Origin: an uncultured Pelagibacteraceae bacterium | GTDB lineage: Bacteria; Pseudomonadota; Alphaproteobacteria; Pelagibacterales; Pelagibacteraceae | Direction of reading: 5' to 3' | Length of the DNA stretch: 64,000 bases | Assembly (NCBI GenBank): GCA_902616725.1 | Contig: CACMTZ010000001.1 | Location: 62,001 to 126,000 of the forward strand | Part shown: piece after piece, positions 8,319-18,161 of the stretch | Numbering within the stretch: the stretch's first letter is position 1 | Layout of the letters: each line of letters starts with the position of its first letter | Notes under the pieces: generated by a model | What the model saw: only the letters and a program-made list of their open reading frames with translations | The model's database searches: none | What the model was told of the DNA's origin: nothing | Translations under genes and position numbers: made by a program

Positions 8319-9593
8319 ATGCCCAAAAAAGATATAAAAGTTCCAAATATTGGTGAATTTAAAGATGTAGAGGTTATTGAAATTATAGTCAAAAAAGGTC
8401 AAGAGATTAAAAAAAATGATCCTTTAATAACAATTGAAAGTGATAAATCGAGTGTTGAAATACCTTCATTACATAATGGAATAGTTACAGAATTAAATTT
8501 AAATGTTGGGGATAAGGTTTCTGAAGGTGATAAAATATTAGAAATTGAATTAAAAGACAATCAAGTAGAAACTCAATTAAAAACTGAAGAAATCAAAACA
8601 ATTAAAAAAGAAAATACTAAGGAAAAAAAAATAGAAATTAGAAGAGAAGTTGGATCAAAAAATGTTATCGTAAAAGATTTTTCTAAAAAAACTGCAGCCT
8701 CACCAAAAGTCAGAAAATTTGCAAGAGAACTTGGTGTTGATATTAGTAAAGTTGAAGGTAGTGAAAGACTAGGAAGAGTAACTGAAAGTGATGTAAAGTC
8801 ATTTGTTGCAAATAAACCTGAGAGAAATTTTGAAAAAGAATTCAAAAAAGATGAAACGATAGAACTAGAATATCCTCACTCTGAATTTGGAAAAACAGAA
8901 ATAAAGGATATTCCAAGAGTGAAGAGACTTTCGTCTAAATATCTTATGAATTCTTGGACTAATATTCCCCATGTGACCAATCATGATGAAGCAGATATAA
9001 CTGAATTAGAGGAGTTTAGAACATCTCTTACAGATATTTACACTGGAGAAAAAAAAAAAATTACTCCTTTAGCTTTTATCGTCAAAGCATTAACTGCATC
9101 ACTTAAAAAATTTCCAAATTTTAATTCATCTATAGATGAAATTGATAAAGGAAAAATGACCTTAAAAAAGTATTACCATATTGGAATAGCAGTAGATACG
9201 AAGCATGGACTTATGGTGCCAAAACTAAGAAATGCTGATAATAAGAATATTTCATTAATTGGCAACGAACTTAAAAAATTAAGTGATCAGTGCAGGAATC
9301 TTAAAATTGATAAAAAAGAATTATTTGGTGGTTCCATGACAATAACAAGTCTAGGAGGTATTGGCGGTTCTTTTTTTACACCTATAATTAATTATCCTGA
9401 AGTTGCAATTTTGGGAGTTGGCAAATCCCAAAAAAAACAAATTTTTATTGATGGAAAATTTATTACACGAACTATGTTACCTTTATCTTTATCATATGAT
9501 CACAGAATAATTGATGGAGCTGAAGCAGCTCGATTTAACAACGATTTGAAAGACAATCTTGGAAAAAATTTTGCTTACAAATTAGCCGTGTAA
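8319..9593 (+). CDS. aceF: Dihydrolipoamide acetyltransferase, pyruvate dehydrogenase E2
   Basis: 424 residues from the ATG at 8319, one base after the aceE stop; an in-frame start at 8241 would lie inside aceE and precede the lipoyl domain with unrelated sequence. Domains: one lipoyl domain (1-77, Lys43 in ESDKSSVEIPS), an E1/E3-binding domain (ASPKVRKFARELGVDIS, about 128-165), and the catalytic domain from about 200 with the active-site DHRIIDG near the C-terminus. It forms the core of the complex and transfers acetyl to CoA. The E3 gene lpd is not in the window. Confidence 0.95.
   Translation: MPKKDIKVPNIGEFKDVEVIEIIVKKGQEIKKNDPLITIESDKSSVEIPSLHNGIVTELNLNVGDKVSEGDKILEIELKDNQVETQLKTEEIKTIKKENTKEKKIEIRREVGSKNVIVKDFSKKTAASPKVRKFARELGVDISKVEGSERLGRVTESDVKSFVANKPERNFEKEFKKDETIELEYPHSEFGKTEIKDIPRVKRLSSKYLMNSWTNIPHVTNHDEADITELEEFRTSLTDIYTGEKKKITPLAFIVKALTASLKKFPNFNSSIDEIDKGKMTLKKYYHIGIAVDTKHGLMVPKLRNADNKNISLIGNELKKLSDQCRNLKIDKKELFGGSMTITSLGGIGGSFFTPIINYPEVAILGVGKSQKKQIFIDGKFITRTMLPLSLSYDHRIIDGAEAARFNNDLKDNLGKNFAYKLAV
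8433..8464 (+). repeat. Direct repeat copy 2: lipoyl-lysine segment in aceF
   Basis: Identical over 32 bases to 5393-5424 in aceE. The surrounding lipoyl domains differ at many positions, so identity is concentrated around the modified lysine. Confidence 0.85.
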
Positions 9594-9596
9594 AAT

Positions 9597-10487
9597 ATGT
9601 CAAAAACTCTCTCATTATTTAGTGCACTATTATGCACTTTCATTTGGGGGACTACATTTATTGCACAAGATACAGGCATGGACGACATCGGCCCATTCAC
9701 TTTTAATTCAGTAAGATTTTTTGTGGGTTTTTTAGCAATTGTTCCTTTAGCATTAATGTTTGAAGCAAAAAAATTAAAAAAAGAATTTAGGTTTGATACA
9801 AAAACATTCGTTATCCTGTCCTTTTTAATCGGACTATCATTATTTTTGGGCTCAGCATTACAACAGGTTGCGTTGCTTTACACTGATGTAGCAAATGCTG
9901 CTTTTTTTACAATTTTTTATGTGCCAATGGTCCCAATAATTATTTTCATCTTTAAAAAAGATTTTTTACACTGGAGTGTATGGCCATCAGTAATTTTATG
10001 TTTGATTGGTGGATATTTATTAACAAATTTTCAAGATGCAACTGTAAGATTAGGTGATACCCTTGTGGTATTAGGAGCTTTATTTTGGAGTACACATATT
10101 ATTTTTACTGGTATGATTGTCAAAAAGTACAATCTACCATTGACTATTGGTGCAATTCAAACTCTGCTAGTTGCTCTATTCTCATTTATAATAGGTTTAT
10201 TTTCTGAAGAATTTGTAATCGCTAATATATTAAATGAAATAGACTCGATTTTATATGCTGGTATTTTATCAGGTGGTTTTGCATTTGTTTTACAAATTTA
10301 TGCTCAAAGAAATATAACTCCAGCACCAGCAGCAATAATTTTTTCTTTAGAGGGTGTGTTTGCAACAACTGCCGCCTGGTTTCTTTTAAATCAAATATTA
10401 GACATTAATAATTTACTTGGTTGTTTTTTTATATTAAGTGGAGTTTTATTATCTCAATTAGTTCCATTAATAAGGAAAGCAAGTTAA
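9597..10487 (+). CDS. EamA-family (DMT superfamily) membrane transporter
   Basis: 296 residues, almost entirely hydrophobic with about ten predicted membrane segments in two five-helix halves. The start (SLFSALLCTFIWGTTFIAQD) and the second-half signature PAPAAIIFSLEGVFATTAAW are typical of EamA permeases. It acts in the inner membrane, probably as a metabolite exporter or importer; the substrate is not predictable. It starts 3 bases after aceF, so it is likely on the same transcript, and overlaps the convergent uppP stop by 4 bases. Confidence 0.88.
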   Translation: MSKTLSLFSALLCTFIWGTTFIAQDTGMDDIGPFTFNSVRFFVGFLAIVPLALMFEAKKLKKEFRFDTKTFVILSFLIGLSLFLGSALQQVALLYTDVANAAFFTIFYVPMVPIIIFIFKKDFLHWSVWPSVILCLIGGYLLTNFQDATVRLGDTLVVLGALFWSTHIIFTGMIVKKYNLPLTIGAIQTLLVALFSFIIGLFSEEFVIANILNEIDSILYAGILSGGFAFVLQIYAQRNITPAPAAIIFSLEGVFATTAAWFLLNQILDINNLLGCFFILSGVLLSQLVPLIRKAS

Positions 10488-11251
10488 ATGTATATTATAT
10501 AAAATAAAATTAAGCCAAGAATTATCCGATAAATTACAAATACATTAAAAGAAATTTTACTTATAAATTTAAGAAAATACTTAATTGTAAAAAATGAAAA
10601 CATAAATGATAAAAAAGTAGCAATTAATAATAAATAATTAATTTCTATTGATTGTTCAAAAGCCTCTCTTAAACCTAGGAAGCTTGCTCCTGCTAAAGCA
10701 GGTATAGACAGTAAAAAAGAAATTTTACTAGCGTCTGGTCTATTGAAATTCAAAAATCTTGCTGCCGTAATTGTTATTCCAGCCCTACTAACTCCTGGTA
10801 TTAATGCTAATATTTGAAATAAACCAATTAATAAAATTGATTTAATATTTAAATCTGTAGAAATATTTCGATCAATTTTTCTTTGATCAGCAAAGAAAAG
10901 TATGAATCCAAAAAATAGTGTTGTTGATGCAATTACTTTTGTGTTTCTTAAAAGATGAATAAATTCGGTGGAATATAAAATATATCCAAAAAATATTAAA
11001 GGCAAGGAGCCAATAATTATTAAACTTAATAACCTATTATTATTTCTTAGATCAAATAGCTCTTTTCTAAAATAAAAAATTACCGCAATTAATGAGCCTA
11101 AATGTAAACTTATGTCTATTAATAAAGAACTTGTTTCTAAATCATAAAAATTTGATACCAATATTAAATGAGCTGACGAACTTATAGGTAAAAATTCAGA
11201 AATTCCTTGAACAGCAGAAAGAACTAAAATTTCTATAAAATCTTGCAACAT
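10484..11251 (-). CDS. uppP: Undecaprenyl-diphosphatase
   Basis: 255 residues with about eight membrane segments. Signature 1, QGISEFLPISSSAHLIL (about residues 15-31), and signature 2, PGVSRAGITITAA, carry the conserved Glu, Ser, His and Arg of the BacA/UppP active site. It recycles undecaprenyl diphosphate to the monophosphate carrier used for peptidoglycan and glycan export, at the membrane. The first Glu of the E. coli EGxTEF motif is Gln here, a variant also found in other UppP sequences. It is convergent with the EamA gene. Confidence 0.93.
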   Translation of the reverse strand: MLQDFIEILVLSAVQGISEFLPISSSAHLILVSNFYDLETSSLLIDISLHLGSLIAVIFYFRKELFDLRNNNRLLSLIIIGSLPLIFFGYILYSTEFIHLLRNTKVIASTTLFFGFILFFADQRKIDRNISTDLNIKSILLIGLFQILALIPGVSRAGITITAARFLNFNRPDASKISFLLSIPALAGASFLGLREAFEQSIEINYLLLIATFLSFMFSFFTIKYFLKFISKISFNVFVIYRIILGLILFYIIYI

Positions 11252-11435
11252 ACATGTGTCGTAGCTTAAAAAATATTCATTTTAAACAATTCGATTTAAT
11301 CATATTAGGTATGCAAAAATCAGATTAAGTAGATTTTAAGCTAAATATTATTGTAATTAGGTAATAATAACTGACCTATTTATTTCTTTTACTAATAAAA
11401 ACTATGTATATTTTGCGATAAATTTATAAAAAATT

Positions 11436-12875
11436 ATGACTGATAAAATGCTAAAATTCGTAAAAATAGGTCAACAAACCCCACCTAAAAGAGGAGTTGA
11501 TAATAGGAAAGATGATTTTAATGAAATCTATGATGAATTTATCACTCAAAAAGCTCAAGAGCAGTCAAGTAGATGCTCTCAATGTGGCGTTCCTTTTTGC
11601 CAAGTCCATTGTCCTTTAAGTAACAACATCCCTGATTGGCTTAAATTGACTGCTGAAGGCAGATTGAAGGAAGCTTATGAATTATCTCAAAGTACAAATA
11701 ATATGCCTGAGGTTTGTGGCAGAATATGCCCTCAAGACAGACTATGTGAGGGTAATTGTGTTATTGAGCAGTCAGGTCATGGCACTGTAACAATTGGATC
11801 AGTTGAAAAATATATTACTGATAGTGCTTGGGAAAACGGATGGGTAAAGCCTATATCAATCAAACACGAAAAAGACCAAAGTGTTGGAATAATTGGTGCT
11901 GGACCTGCTGGACTGGCAGCTGCTGAACAACTTAGGAAAAATGGATATCAAATTACTGTTTATGACAGATATGATAGAGCGGGCGGTTTGTTAATTTATG
12001 GAATTCCAAATTTTAAATTAGAAAAACATGTGGTCGAGAGGAGAACAAAATTGTTGAAAGATGGTGGAATTAAATTTGAACAAAATTTTGAGGTTGGTAA
12101 GGATGCAACTTTAGAGCAATTGAGAAAAAAACATGATGCAATTTTAATTGCTACTGGAGTTTATAAACCAAGAGAAATTAATCTACCAGGTAATGATTTA
12201 GATAATATTTTTCCTGCTATGGAGTTTTTAACAGCATCAAACAAAAAGGGGTTGGGCGACAAAGTTGATTTATTCGATAAAGGTATATTAAACGCTGAGG
12301 GTAAAGATGTAGTTGTTATTGGAGGTGGAGATACCGCAATGGATTGTGTTCGAACATCTGTAAGACAAAAAGCTAATTCAGTTAAATGTTTATATAGAAG
12401 AGATAAAGATAATATGCCTGGATCTGCAAGAGAAGTAGCTAATGCAGAAGAAGAGGGTGTTGAATTTGTTTGGTTGTCTAGTCCAAAAGAATTTAGAGGA
12501 AAAAATAAAATTGAAAAATTAATTGTAGATCAAATTCAACTTGGAGATCCAGATGACTCAGGTAGAAGAAGACCAGAAATTAAACAAGGATCCGAATTTG
12601 AAATTAAAGCAGATATGGTAATAAAAGCTTTAGGATTTGATCCAGAAAACTTGCCATTATTATTTGAAGCACAAGAATTACAAGTTACAAAATGGGGAAC
12701 AATTAAAACAGACTTTGACACTATGGAAACTAATATTAAAGGAGTCTTTGCTGCCGGAGATATTGTAAGAGGTGCATCATTAGTTGTTTGGGCAATTAAA
12801 GATGGTAGAGATGCTGCTTTATCAATCAAATCTTATCTTGAAAATATCGAATTAAAAAAATCTAAAGTTGCATAA
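11436..12875 (+). CDS. gltD: Glutamate synthase (NADPH) small subunit
   Basis: 479 residues. The N-terminal Fe-S region has CSQCGVPFCQVHC and CGRICPQDRLCEGNC (about residues 47-110). The FAD site is GIIGAGPAGLAAAEQL, and the NADPH site is VVVIGGGDTAMDC. It passes electrons from NADPH through FAD and Fe-S clusters to GltB. It precedes gltB and overlaps it by one base (TAATG). The order gltD-gltB is the reverse of the common enterobacterial one. The 184-base gap upstream shows only a weak inverted repeat (TAGGT...ACCTA) and no riboswitch that I can recognise. Confidence 0.96.
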   Translation: MTDKMLKFVKIGQQTPPKRGVDNRKDDFNEIYDEFITQKAQEQSSRCSQCGVPFCQVHCPLSNNIPDWLKLTAEGRLKEAYELSQSTNNMPEVCGRICPQDRLCEGNCVIEQSGHGTVTIGSVEKYITDSAWENGWVKPISIKHEKDQSVGIIGAGPAGLAAAEQLRKNGYQITVYDRYDRAGGLLIYGIPNFKLEKHVVERRTKLLKDGGIKFEQNFEVGKDATLEQLRKKHDAILIATGVYKPREINLPGNDLDNIFPAMEFLTASNKKGLGDKVDLFDKGILNAEGKDVVVIGGGDTAMDCVRTSVRQKANSVKCLYRRDKDNMPGSAREVANAEEEGVEFVWLSSPKEFRGKNKIEKLIVDQIQLGDPDDSGRRRPEIKQGSEFEIKADMVIKALGFDPENLPLLFEAQELQVTKWGTIKTDFDTMETNIKGVFAAGDIVRGASLVVWAIKDGRDAALSIKSYLENIELKKSKVA

Positions 12876-15800
12876 TGAGTATATATAAAAAAAATTTAGA
12901 ATTACTTACTAAAAACAATGTTTATTCTAAGGAAATGGAACATGATGCATGTGGCGTAGGATTAATTGCATCAACAGAGGGAAAAAAATCAAGAGAGGTT
13001 GTAGAATATGGAATTGAAGCTTTAAAGGCTGTTTGGCATCGAGGAGCTGTTGATGCTGATGGAAAAACAGGTGATGGAGCAGGAATACATTTAGAAATTC
13101 CCAAAGATTTCTTTGTTGAAAAAATAGAGGTTACAGGTCACACACATGATGGCTCTGATATTTGTGTTGGAATGATTTTTTTACCAAGAAATGATTACTC
13201 CTCGCAAGAAAGCTGTAAAACGATTGTAGAAAGTGAGTTAACTAAAAACGATTTTAGTATCTATGGATGGAGACAAGTCCCTGTTAATCCAAAAGTTTTA
13301 GGAGAAAAAGCTTTTCAAACTATGCCAGAGATAATTCAAGTGCTTTTTAAATCGAATGATAAAAATTTGCTTGATAAAGAGCTTGAAAGAAAAATTTATG
13401 AAACAAGAAAAAAAATTGAGAATAAAGCATTCAATTTATCATTAAATAATTTTTATATTTGCTCAATAAGTTCTAAATCAATTATCTATAAGGGCATGTT
13501 TTTAGCTGAGGCTATCTCAGATTTTTTCTTGGATTTAAAAGACGAAAGATTTATTTCAAGATTTGCAATTTTTCATCAGAGATTTTCAACTAATACTGCT
13601 CCAAGCTGGAGTTTGGCACAACCATTTAGAGCAGTTGCCCATAATGGTGAAATTAATACTTACAAAGGAAATAAAAACTGGATGAGAGTTCATGAACAAG
13701 AGATGAGTAGCCCTCTTTTTGAAAATGTTGAAAATTTAAAGCCAGTTATACAAAAAGGAGTTTCTGACTCTGCGGCACTAGATAATGTTTTTGAGTTATT
13801 AAATAAATCTGGCCAACCTGCACCTTTAGCAAAATTAATGATGATCCCTGATGCTTGGTCAAAAAGAAATAAAACTCTTCCAAAAAGCCATCAACAACTG
13901 TTTAATTTTTTAAATAGTACTATGGAACCTTGGGATGGTCCTGCCGCTATTGCTGCAACAGATAATGAATGGGTCATTGCAGCTAATGATCGTAATGGTT
14001 TAAGGCCTTTAAGATACGCAATAACAAAAGATAAGCTTCTCTTTGCTGGATCTGAAACTGGAATGATTGAATTAAATGAAAAAAGAATTTTATCAAAAGG
14101 AAGACTTGGCCCAGGGGAGATAATTGGTGTTAGAATTGAAAAAGGCAAAGTGTTTACGAATAATCAAATTAAAGACTATTTGGCAAAAGAATATAAGCAT
14201 TTCAATTCACAGATAATAGATTTAGATGAAAAATTATCTATTTCTAATGAAAAACATAATTTTGATGGTGAAGATCTAAGGAGACGACAACACACTTTTG
14301 GAATTAGTTTAGAGGACTTAGAGCTAATTTTACATCCAATGGCTGAAGATGCAAAAGAAGCAACGGGTTCCATGGGTGATGATACACCTTTAGCAGTTCT
14401 ATCAGACAAATACAGACCACTTTATCATTTTTTTAGACAAAACTTTAGCCAAGTGACCAATCCACCGATTGACTCTTTAAGAGAAAATAAAGTTATGAGT
14501 TTGAAAACTAGATTTGGAAATCTTGGGAATATTTTAGATTTTGATACTTTAACTAAAGAAAATATTTATGTTTTAAATAGTCCGATATTATCGAATTCAC
14601 AATTTAACAAATTTATTAATTTTTTTGGAAAAAACTCTGTCTCTATAGATTGTACTTTCTCAAATGATCAAAGTTTATTTGACTCTATTAAAAGGATCCA
14701 AAAAGAGTCAGAAATTGCCGTTAGACAGGGTGTAACACAATTAGTTTTAAGCGACAAAGCTATTTCAGATACAAGGATGCCTATGCCAATGTTGTTATGC
14801 GTTGGTGCGATTAATACTTTTTTAATTGATAAAAAATTAAGAGGGTATGTTTCAATTAACGTTCAATCTGGCGAAGCTTTGGACACCCATTCTTTTGCAA
14901 CATTAATAGGTGTTGGAGCAACAACAGTTAATCCATATATAGCTTTTGATAGTTTATACCATAGGCATGAGAAAAAGTTATTTGGCCAGTATAGTTTTGA
15001 TGAATGTGTTGAAAGATATATCAAATCAGTTAATGCAGGATTATTAAAGATCATGTCAAAAATGGGTATATCTGTTTTAAGTTCGTATCGAGGCGGATGT
15101 AATTTTGAAACTGTTGGTCTAAGCAGATCAATAGTTGATGATTATTTTCCTGGAGTGACTTCAAAAATTTCTGGTATTGGATTGTCAGGAATCGAAAAAA
15201 AAATACGTGCAATACATAAAGAGGCATTTGAAAGCACCGATACAGTTTTACCTATTGGTGGGATTTATAGATACAGAAAAAATGGAGAAACACACCAATA
15301 TCAGGGCAGATTAATCCACTTATTACAAAGCGCTGTAGGATCAAACTCGTATACAGCTTATAAAAAATATGCTGAGGGAATCTATAACCTGCCACCAATT
15401 AACTTAAGGGATTTAATAGATTTTAGAAAAAAAAAATTAGGACCATCTATTCAAATTTCTGAGGTTGAACCAATAGAAAAAATATTAAAAAGATTTGGTA
15501 GTGGAAGTATGTCTCACGGAGCATTGTCTAAGGAGGCACATGAAACATTAGCTATTGGGATGAATAGGATTAAAGGTGCATCCTGTAGTGGAGAAGGTGG
15601 TGAAGATGCAAATAGATTTAAGATTATGGACTCTGGTGATAGTGCAAATTCGAGAGTAAAACAAATTGCGTCAGCAAGATTTGGTGTAACAGTTAATTAT
15701 TTAAACAATTGTAATGAAATTGAGATTAAAATTGCTCAAGGTGCAAAACCTGGCGAAGGTGGCCAATTACCAGGATTTAAAGTAACAGATGAAATTGCCA

Positions 15801-17380
15801 AGCTAAGACATTCAACGCCAGGTGTAACGTTAATCTCCCCACCTCCGCATCATGATATTTATTCAATTGAGGATTTAGCTCAGCTTATTTATGATTTAAA
15901 ACAAATCAATCCTAAGGCAAGAATTGGAGTTAAATTAGTTGCATCTTCTGGCGTTGGTACTATTGCAGCTGGTGTTGCAAAAGCAAAAGCTGATATAATT
16001 TTAATTTCAGGACATAATGGAGGAACCGGGGCTACACCTCAAACAAGTGTAAAATACGTAGGTATACCTTGGGAGATGGGACTGACGGAGGCCAATCAAG
16101 TTTTAACATTAAATAATCTAAGACATAAAGTTACTTTAAGAACTGATGGGGGTATTAAAACTGGAAGAGATGTTGTTATTGCAGCTATGATGGGTGCAGA
16201 GGAGTATGGTGTAGCAACTACCGCTTTAGTAGCGATGGGTTGTATTATGGTAAGGCAATGTCACTCTAATACTTGTCCTGTAGGAGTATGTACACAGGAT
16301 GAAAAATTAAGAGAAAAATTTACTGGAACTCCTGATAAAGTTGTAAATTTATTTACATTTATTGCTACAGAGGTGAGAGAAATTTTAGCTTCACTCGGTT
16401 TTAGATCTTTAAATGAGGTTATCGGTCGAACTGATTTATTAATGCAGGTAAGTAAAGCCTCACCTAATCTAGATGACTTAGATCTTAATCCATTATTTGT
16501 CCAAGCAGACCCTGGTAATAATAAGAGGTATTGTGAGGTATCAGAAATAAATCAAGTTCCTAATACACTGGATCAAGAAATTTGGCCTCAAATAGAAAAG
16601 GCTTTAGATAACTCAGAAAAAATAAATAACGAGTTTTTAATTAAAAATACTAATAGAGCTGTAGGCACTAGAATTTCACATCACCTATATAAAAAATATG
16701 GTTATGAAAAATTAGAGGAAAATTTTTTAACTCTAGATTTTAAAGGTTCAGCTGGACAATCGTTTGGTGCATTTACAGCAAAAGGACTTAAACTTAATTT
16801 AAAAGGCGATGCAAATGATTATGTTGGGAAAGGTTTGTCAGGAGCAACCATTTCAATAAAACTACCTGATGAAAGCAATTTAATTTCTAATGAGAATACT
16901 ATTATTGGCAACACAGTTCTTTATGGTGCAACGTCAGGTAAACTTTTTGCAGCTGGTCAAGCTGGAGATAGATTTGCGGTAAGAAATTCTGGTGCCACAA
17001 CTGTTATCGAAGGCTGTGATTCAAATGGTTGTGAATATATGACCGGTGGTACAGCAGTAATTCTTGGAGATGTTGGAGATAATTTTGCAGCTGGCATGAC
17101 AGGAGGAATGGCTTTTATTTACGATAAATCAAAAGAATTTGAAAAAAAAGTTAATCCGGATTCAGTTGTATGGCAAAATGTTGAAACTGAGTATTGGTCA
17201 AAATTTTTAAAAGAATTGGTACTAGAACATAGTAATGAAACAGGATCTAGCTTATCAAAAAAAATAATTGATAACTTTGAAAACGAGTTAAAGAATTTTG
17301 TACAGGTTTGTCCAAAAGAAATGTTAGATAAGCTTAAAAATCCAATTTCTACAAAAACAAAAATACGAAAAGTTAGTTAA
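12875..17380 (+). CDS. gltB: Glutamate synthase (NADPH) large subunit
   Basis: 1501 residues, a normal length. The glutaminase nucleophile is Cys26 in HDACGVGLIA, so a 25-residue propeptide has to be removed to expose it. Order: class II amidotransferase (26-about 420), central domain, FMN-binding synthase domain with GSMSHGALSKEAHETLA and the 3Fe-4S cysteines in CHSNTCPVGVC (about 1130-1140), then the C-terminal beta-helix with repeated glycine-rich turns. It makes two glutamates from glutamine and 2-oxoglutarate, the central ammonium assimilation step with glutamine synthetase. Its 3' end overlaps the convergent hydrolase by 8 bases. Confidence 0.97.
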   Translation: MSIYKKNLELLTKNNVYSKEMEHDACGVGLIASTEGKKSREVVEYGIEALKAVWHRGAVDADGKTGDGAGIHLEIPKDFFVEKIEVTGHTHDGSDICVGMIFLPRNDYSSQESCKTIVESELTKNDFSIYGWRQVPVNPKVLGEKAFQTMPEIIQVLFKSNDKNLLDKELERKIYETRKKIENKAFNLSLNNFYICSISSKSIIYKGMFLAEAISDFFLDLKDERFISRFAIFHQRFSTNTAPSWSLAQPFRAVAHNGEINTYKGNKNWMRVHEQEMSSPLFENVENLKPVIQKGVSDSAALDNVFELLNKSGQPAPLAKLMMIPDAWSKRNKTLPKSHQQLFNFLNSTMEPWDGPAAIAATDNEWVIAANDRNGLRPLRYAITKDKLLFAGSETGMIELNEKRILSKGRLGPGEIIGVRIEKGKVFTNNQIKDYLAKEYKHFNSQIIDLDEKLSISNEKHNFDGEDLRRRQHTFGISLEDLELILHPMAEDAKEATGSMGDDTPLAVLSDKYRPLYHFFRQNFSQVTNPPIDSLRENKVMSLKTRFGNLGNILDFDTLTKENIYVLNSPILSNSQFNKFINFFGKNSVSIDCTFSNDQSLFDSIKRIQKESEIAVRQGVTQLVLSDKAISDTRMPMPMLLCVGAINTFLIDKKLRGYVSINVQSGEALDTHSFATLIGVGATTVNPYIAFDSLYHRHEKKLFGQYSFDECVERYIKSVNAGLLKIMSKMGISVLSSYRGGCNFETVGLSRSIVDDYFPGVTSKISGIGLSGIEKKIRAIHKEAFESTDTVLPIGGIYRYRKNGETHQYQGRLIHLLQSAVGSNSYTAYKKYAEGIYNLPPINLRDLIDFRKKKLGPSIQISEVEPIEKILKRFGSGSMSHGALSKEAHETLAIGMNRIKGASCSGEGGEDANRFKIMDSGDSANSRVKQIASARFGVTVNYLNNCNEIEIKIAQGAKPGEGGQLPGFKVTDEIAKLRHSTPGVTLISPPPHHDIYSIEDLAQLIYDLKQINPKARIGVKLVASSGVGTIAAGVAKAKADIILISGHNGGTGATPQTSVKYVGIPWEMGLTEANQVLTLNNLRHKVTLRTDGGIKTGRDVVIAAMMGAEEYGVATTALVAMGCIMVRQCHSNTCPVGVCTQDEKLREKFTGTPDKVVNLFTFIATEVREILASLGFRSLNEVIGRTDLLMQVSKASPNLDDLDLNPLFVQADPGNNKRYCEVSEINQVPNTLDQEIWPQIEKALDNSEKINNEFLIKNTNRAVGTRISHHLYKKYGYEKLEENFLTLDFKGSAGQSFGAFTAKGLKLNLKGDANDYVGKGLSGATISIKLPDESNLISNENTIIGNTVLYGATSGKLFAAGQAGDRFAVRNSGATTVIEGCDSNGCEYMTGGTAVILGDVGDNFAAGMTGGMAFIYDKSKEFEKKVNPDSVVWQNVETEYWSKFLKELVLEHSNETGSSLSKKIIDNFENELKNFVQVCPKEMLDKLKNPISTKTKIRKVS

Positions 17381-18119
17381 TTATTAATTTTAACTCTTTT
17401 TCCAATATCTTGAGCCATTTTGGGGAAGATAAACTATGATCACCATTTTTTATAACTACTAATTTCTTTTTCTTAGATTGAAATATTTTTAAAACTTTTT
17501 TTGAGTAAATTACAGGTACAGATTTATCTTTACTCCCGTGAACCATCGTTACATTTATATTTTGACTTATTTTTTTATTTAAAATTTTATTTTTTCTTCC
17601 ATCTTTGATTAATTGGTAAGTTATTGGGTATTCATAATCACCATGTTTTAAATTTATGACACCTTTTTTTTTGATTTCAATCTTCATTTTATTAGAAAAT
17701 TTATTCCACATTAGTTTATCAAGAAATTCTGGCGCTGAACCTATTCCTAAAAAACCTTTAATTTTGTTTTTGATAAGACTAAACTGGTTTAAAGCAATCC
17801 AAGCCCCCATACTTGATCCGATAAATATAATATCGTTTTTTTTGACAACTTTTTGAATTACTAAAGTAGTATCCCTAGTCCATTTTGAAATATTACCATT
17901 AATAAATTTTCCTGATGATTTACCATGACCTGAATATTCTAAAGCAAGAAAACCTAATTTATTTTTTTTTGCAAATTTTAAAAATGCTTGAGGTTTTTTA
18001 CCTTTCAAATCCGACATAAAACCATGCAAAAAAACGATGTAGGTGGCATTTTTTTGATGTAGTTTCAAATATCTTATTTTTCTGGTAGTAGAAATTTTTA
18101 AGTAATTAAAATTTGTCAT
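17373..18119 (-). CDS. Alpha/beta-hydrolase family protein
   Basis: 248 residues. The oxyanion region VFLHGFMSDLKGKKPQ, the nucleophile elbow GSSMGAW (Ser near residue 98), an Asp in HGSKDKSVPV, and a His in KNGDHSLS near the C-terminus give a complete catalytic triad. It is similar to esterase/thioesterase-like hydrolases of the dienelactone or palmitoyl-protein-thioesterase-like group. The substrate is unknown. Lysine-rich surface, no signal peptide, so it is cytoplasmic. It stands alone on the minus strand between gltB and the glycosyltransferase. Confidence 0.82.
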   Translation of the reverse strand: MTNFNYLKISTTRKIRYLKLHQKNATYIVFLHGFMSDLKGKKPQAFLKFAKKNKLGFLALEYSGHGKSSGKFINGNISKWTRDTTLVIQKVVKKNDIIFIGSSMGAWIALNQFSLIKNKIKGFLGIGSAPEFLDKLMWNKFSNKMKIEIKKKGVINLKHGDYEYPITYQLIKDGRKNKILNKKISQNINVTMVHGSKDKSVPVIYSKKVLKIFQSKKKKLVVIKNGDHSLSSPKWLKILEKELKLIIN

Positions 18120-18161
18120 AAAAGTTTATTAGTTTTGTCTATTATTATATAATTATTTTAA

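Noticed and set aside
10484..11251. Loss of a catalytic residue in UppP (Glu to Gln in the first motif)
   Set aside because: The Gln form occurs in other UppP sequences, and the remaining active-site residues are intact.
11252..11435. Possible riboswitch upstream of gltD
   Set aside because: Only a 5-bp inverted repeat (TAGGT/ACCTA) is seen, with no recognisable aptamer core.
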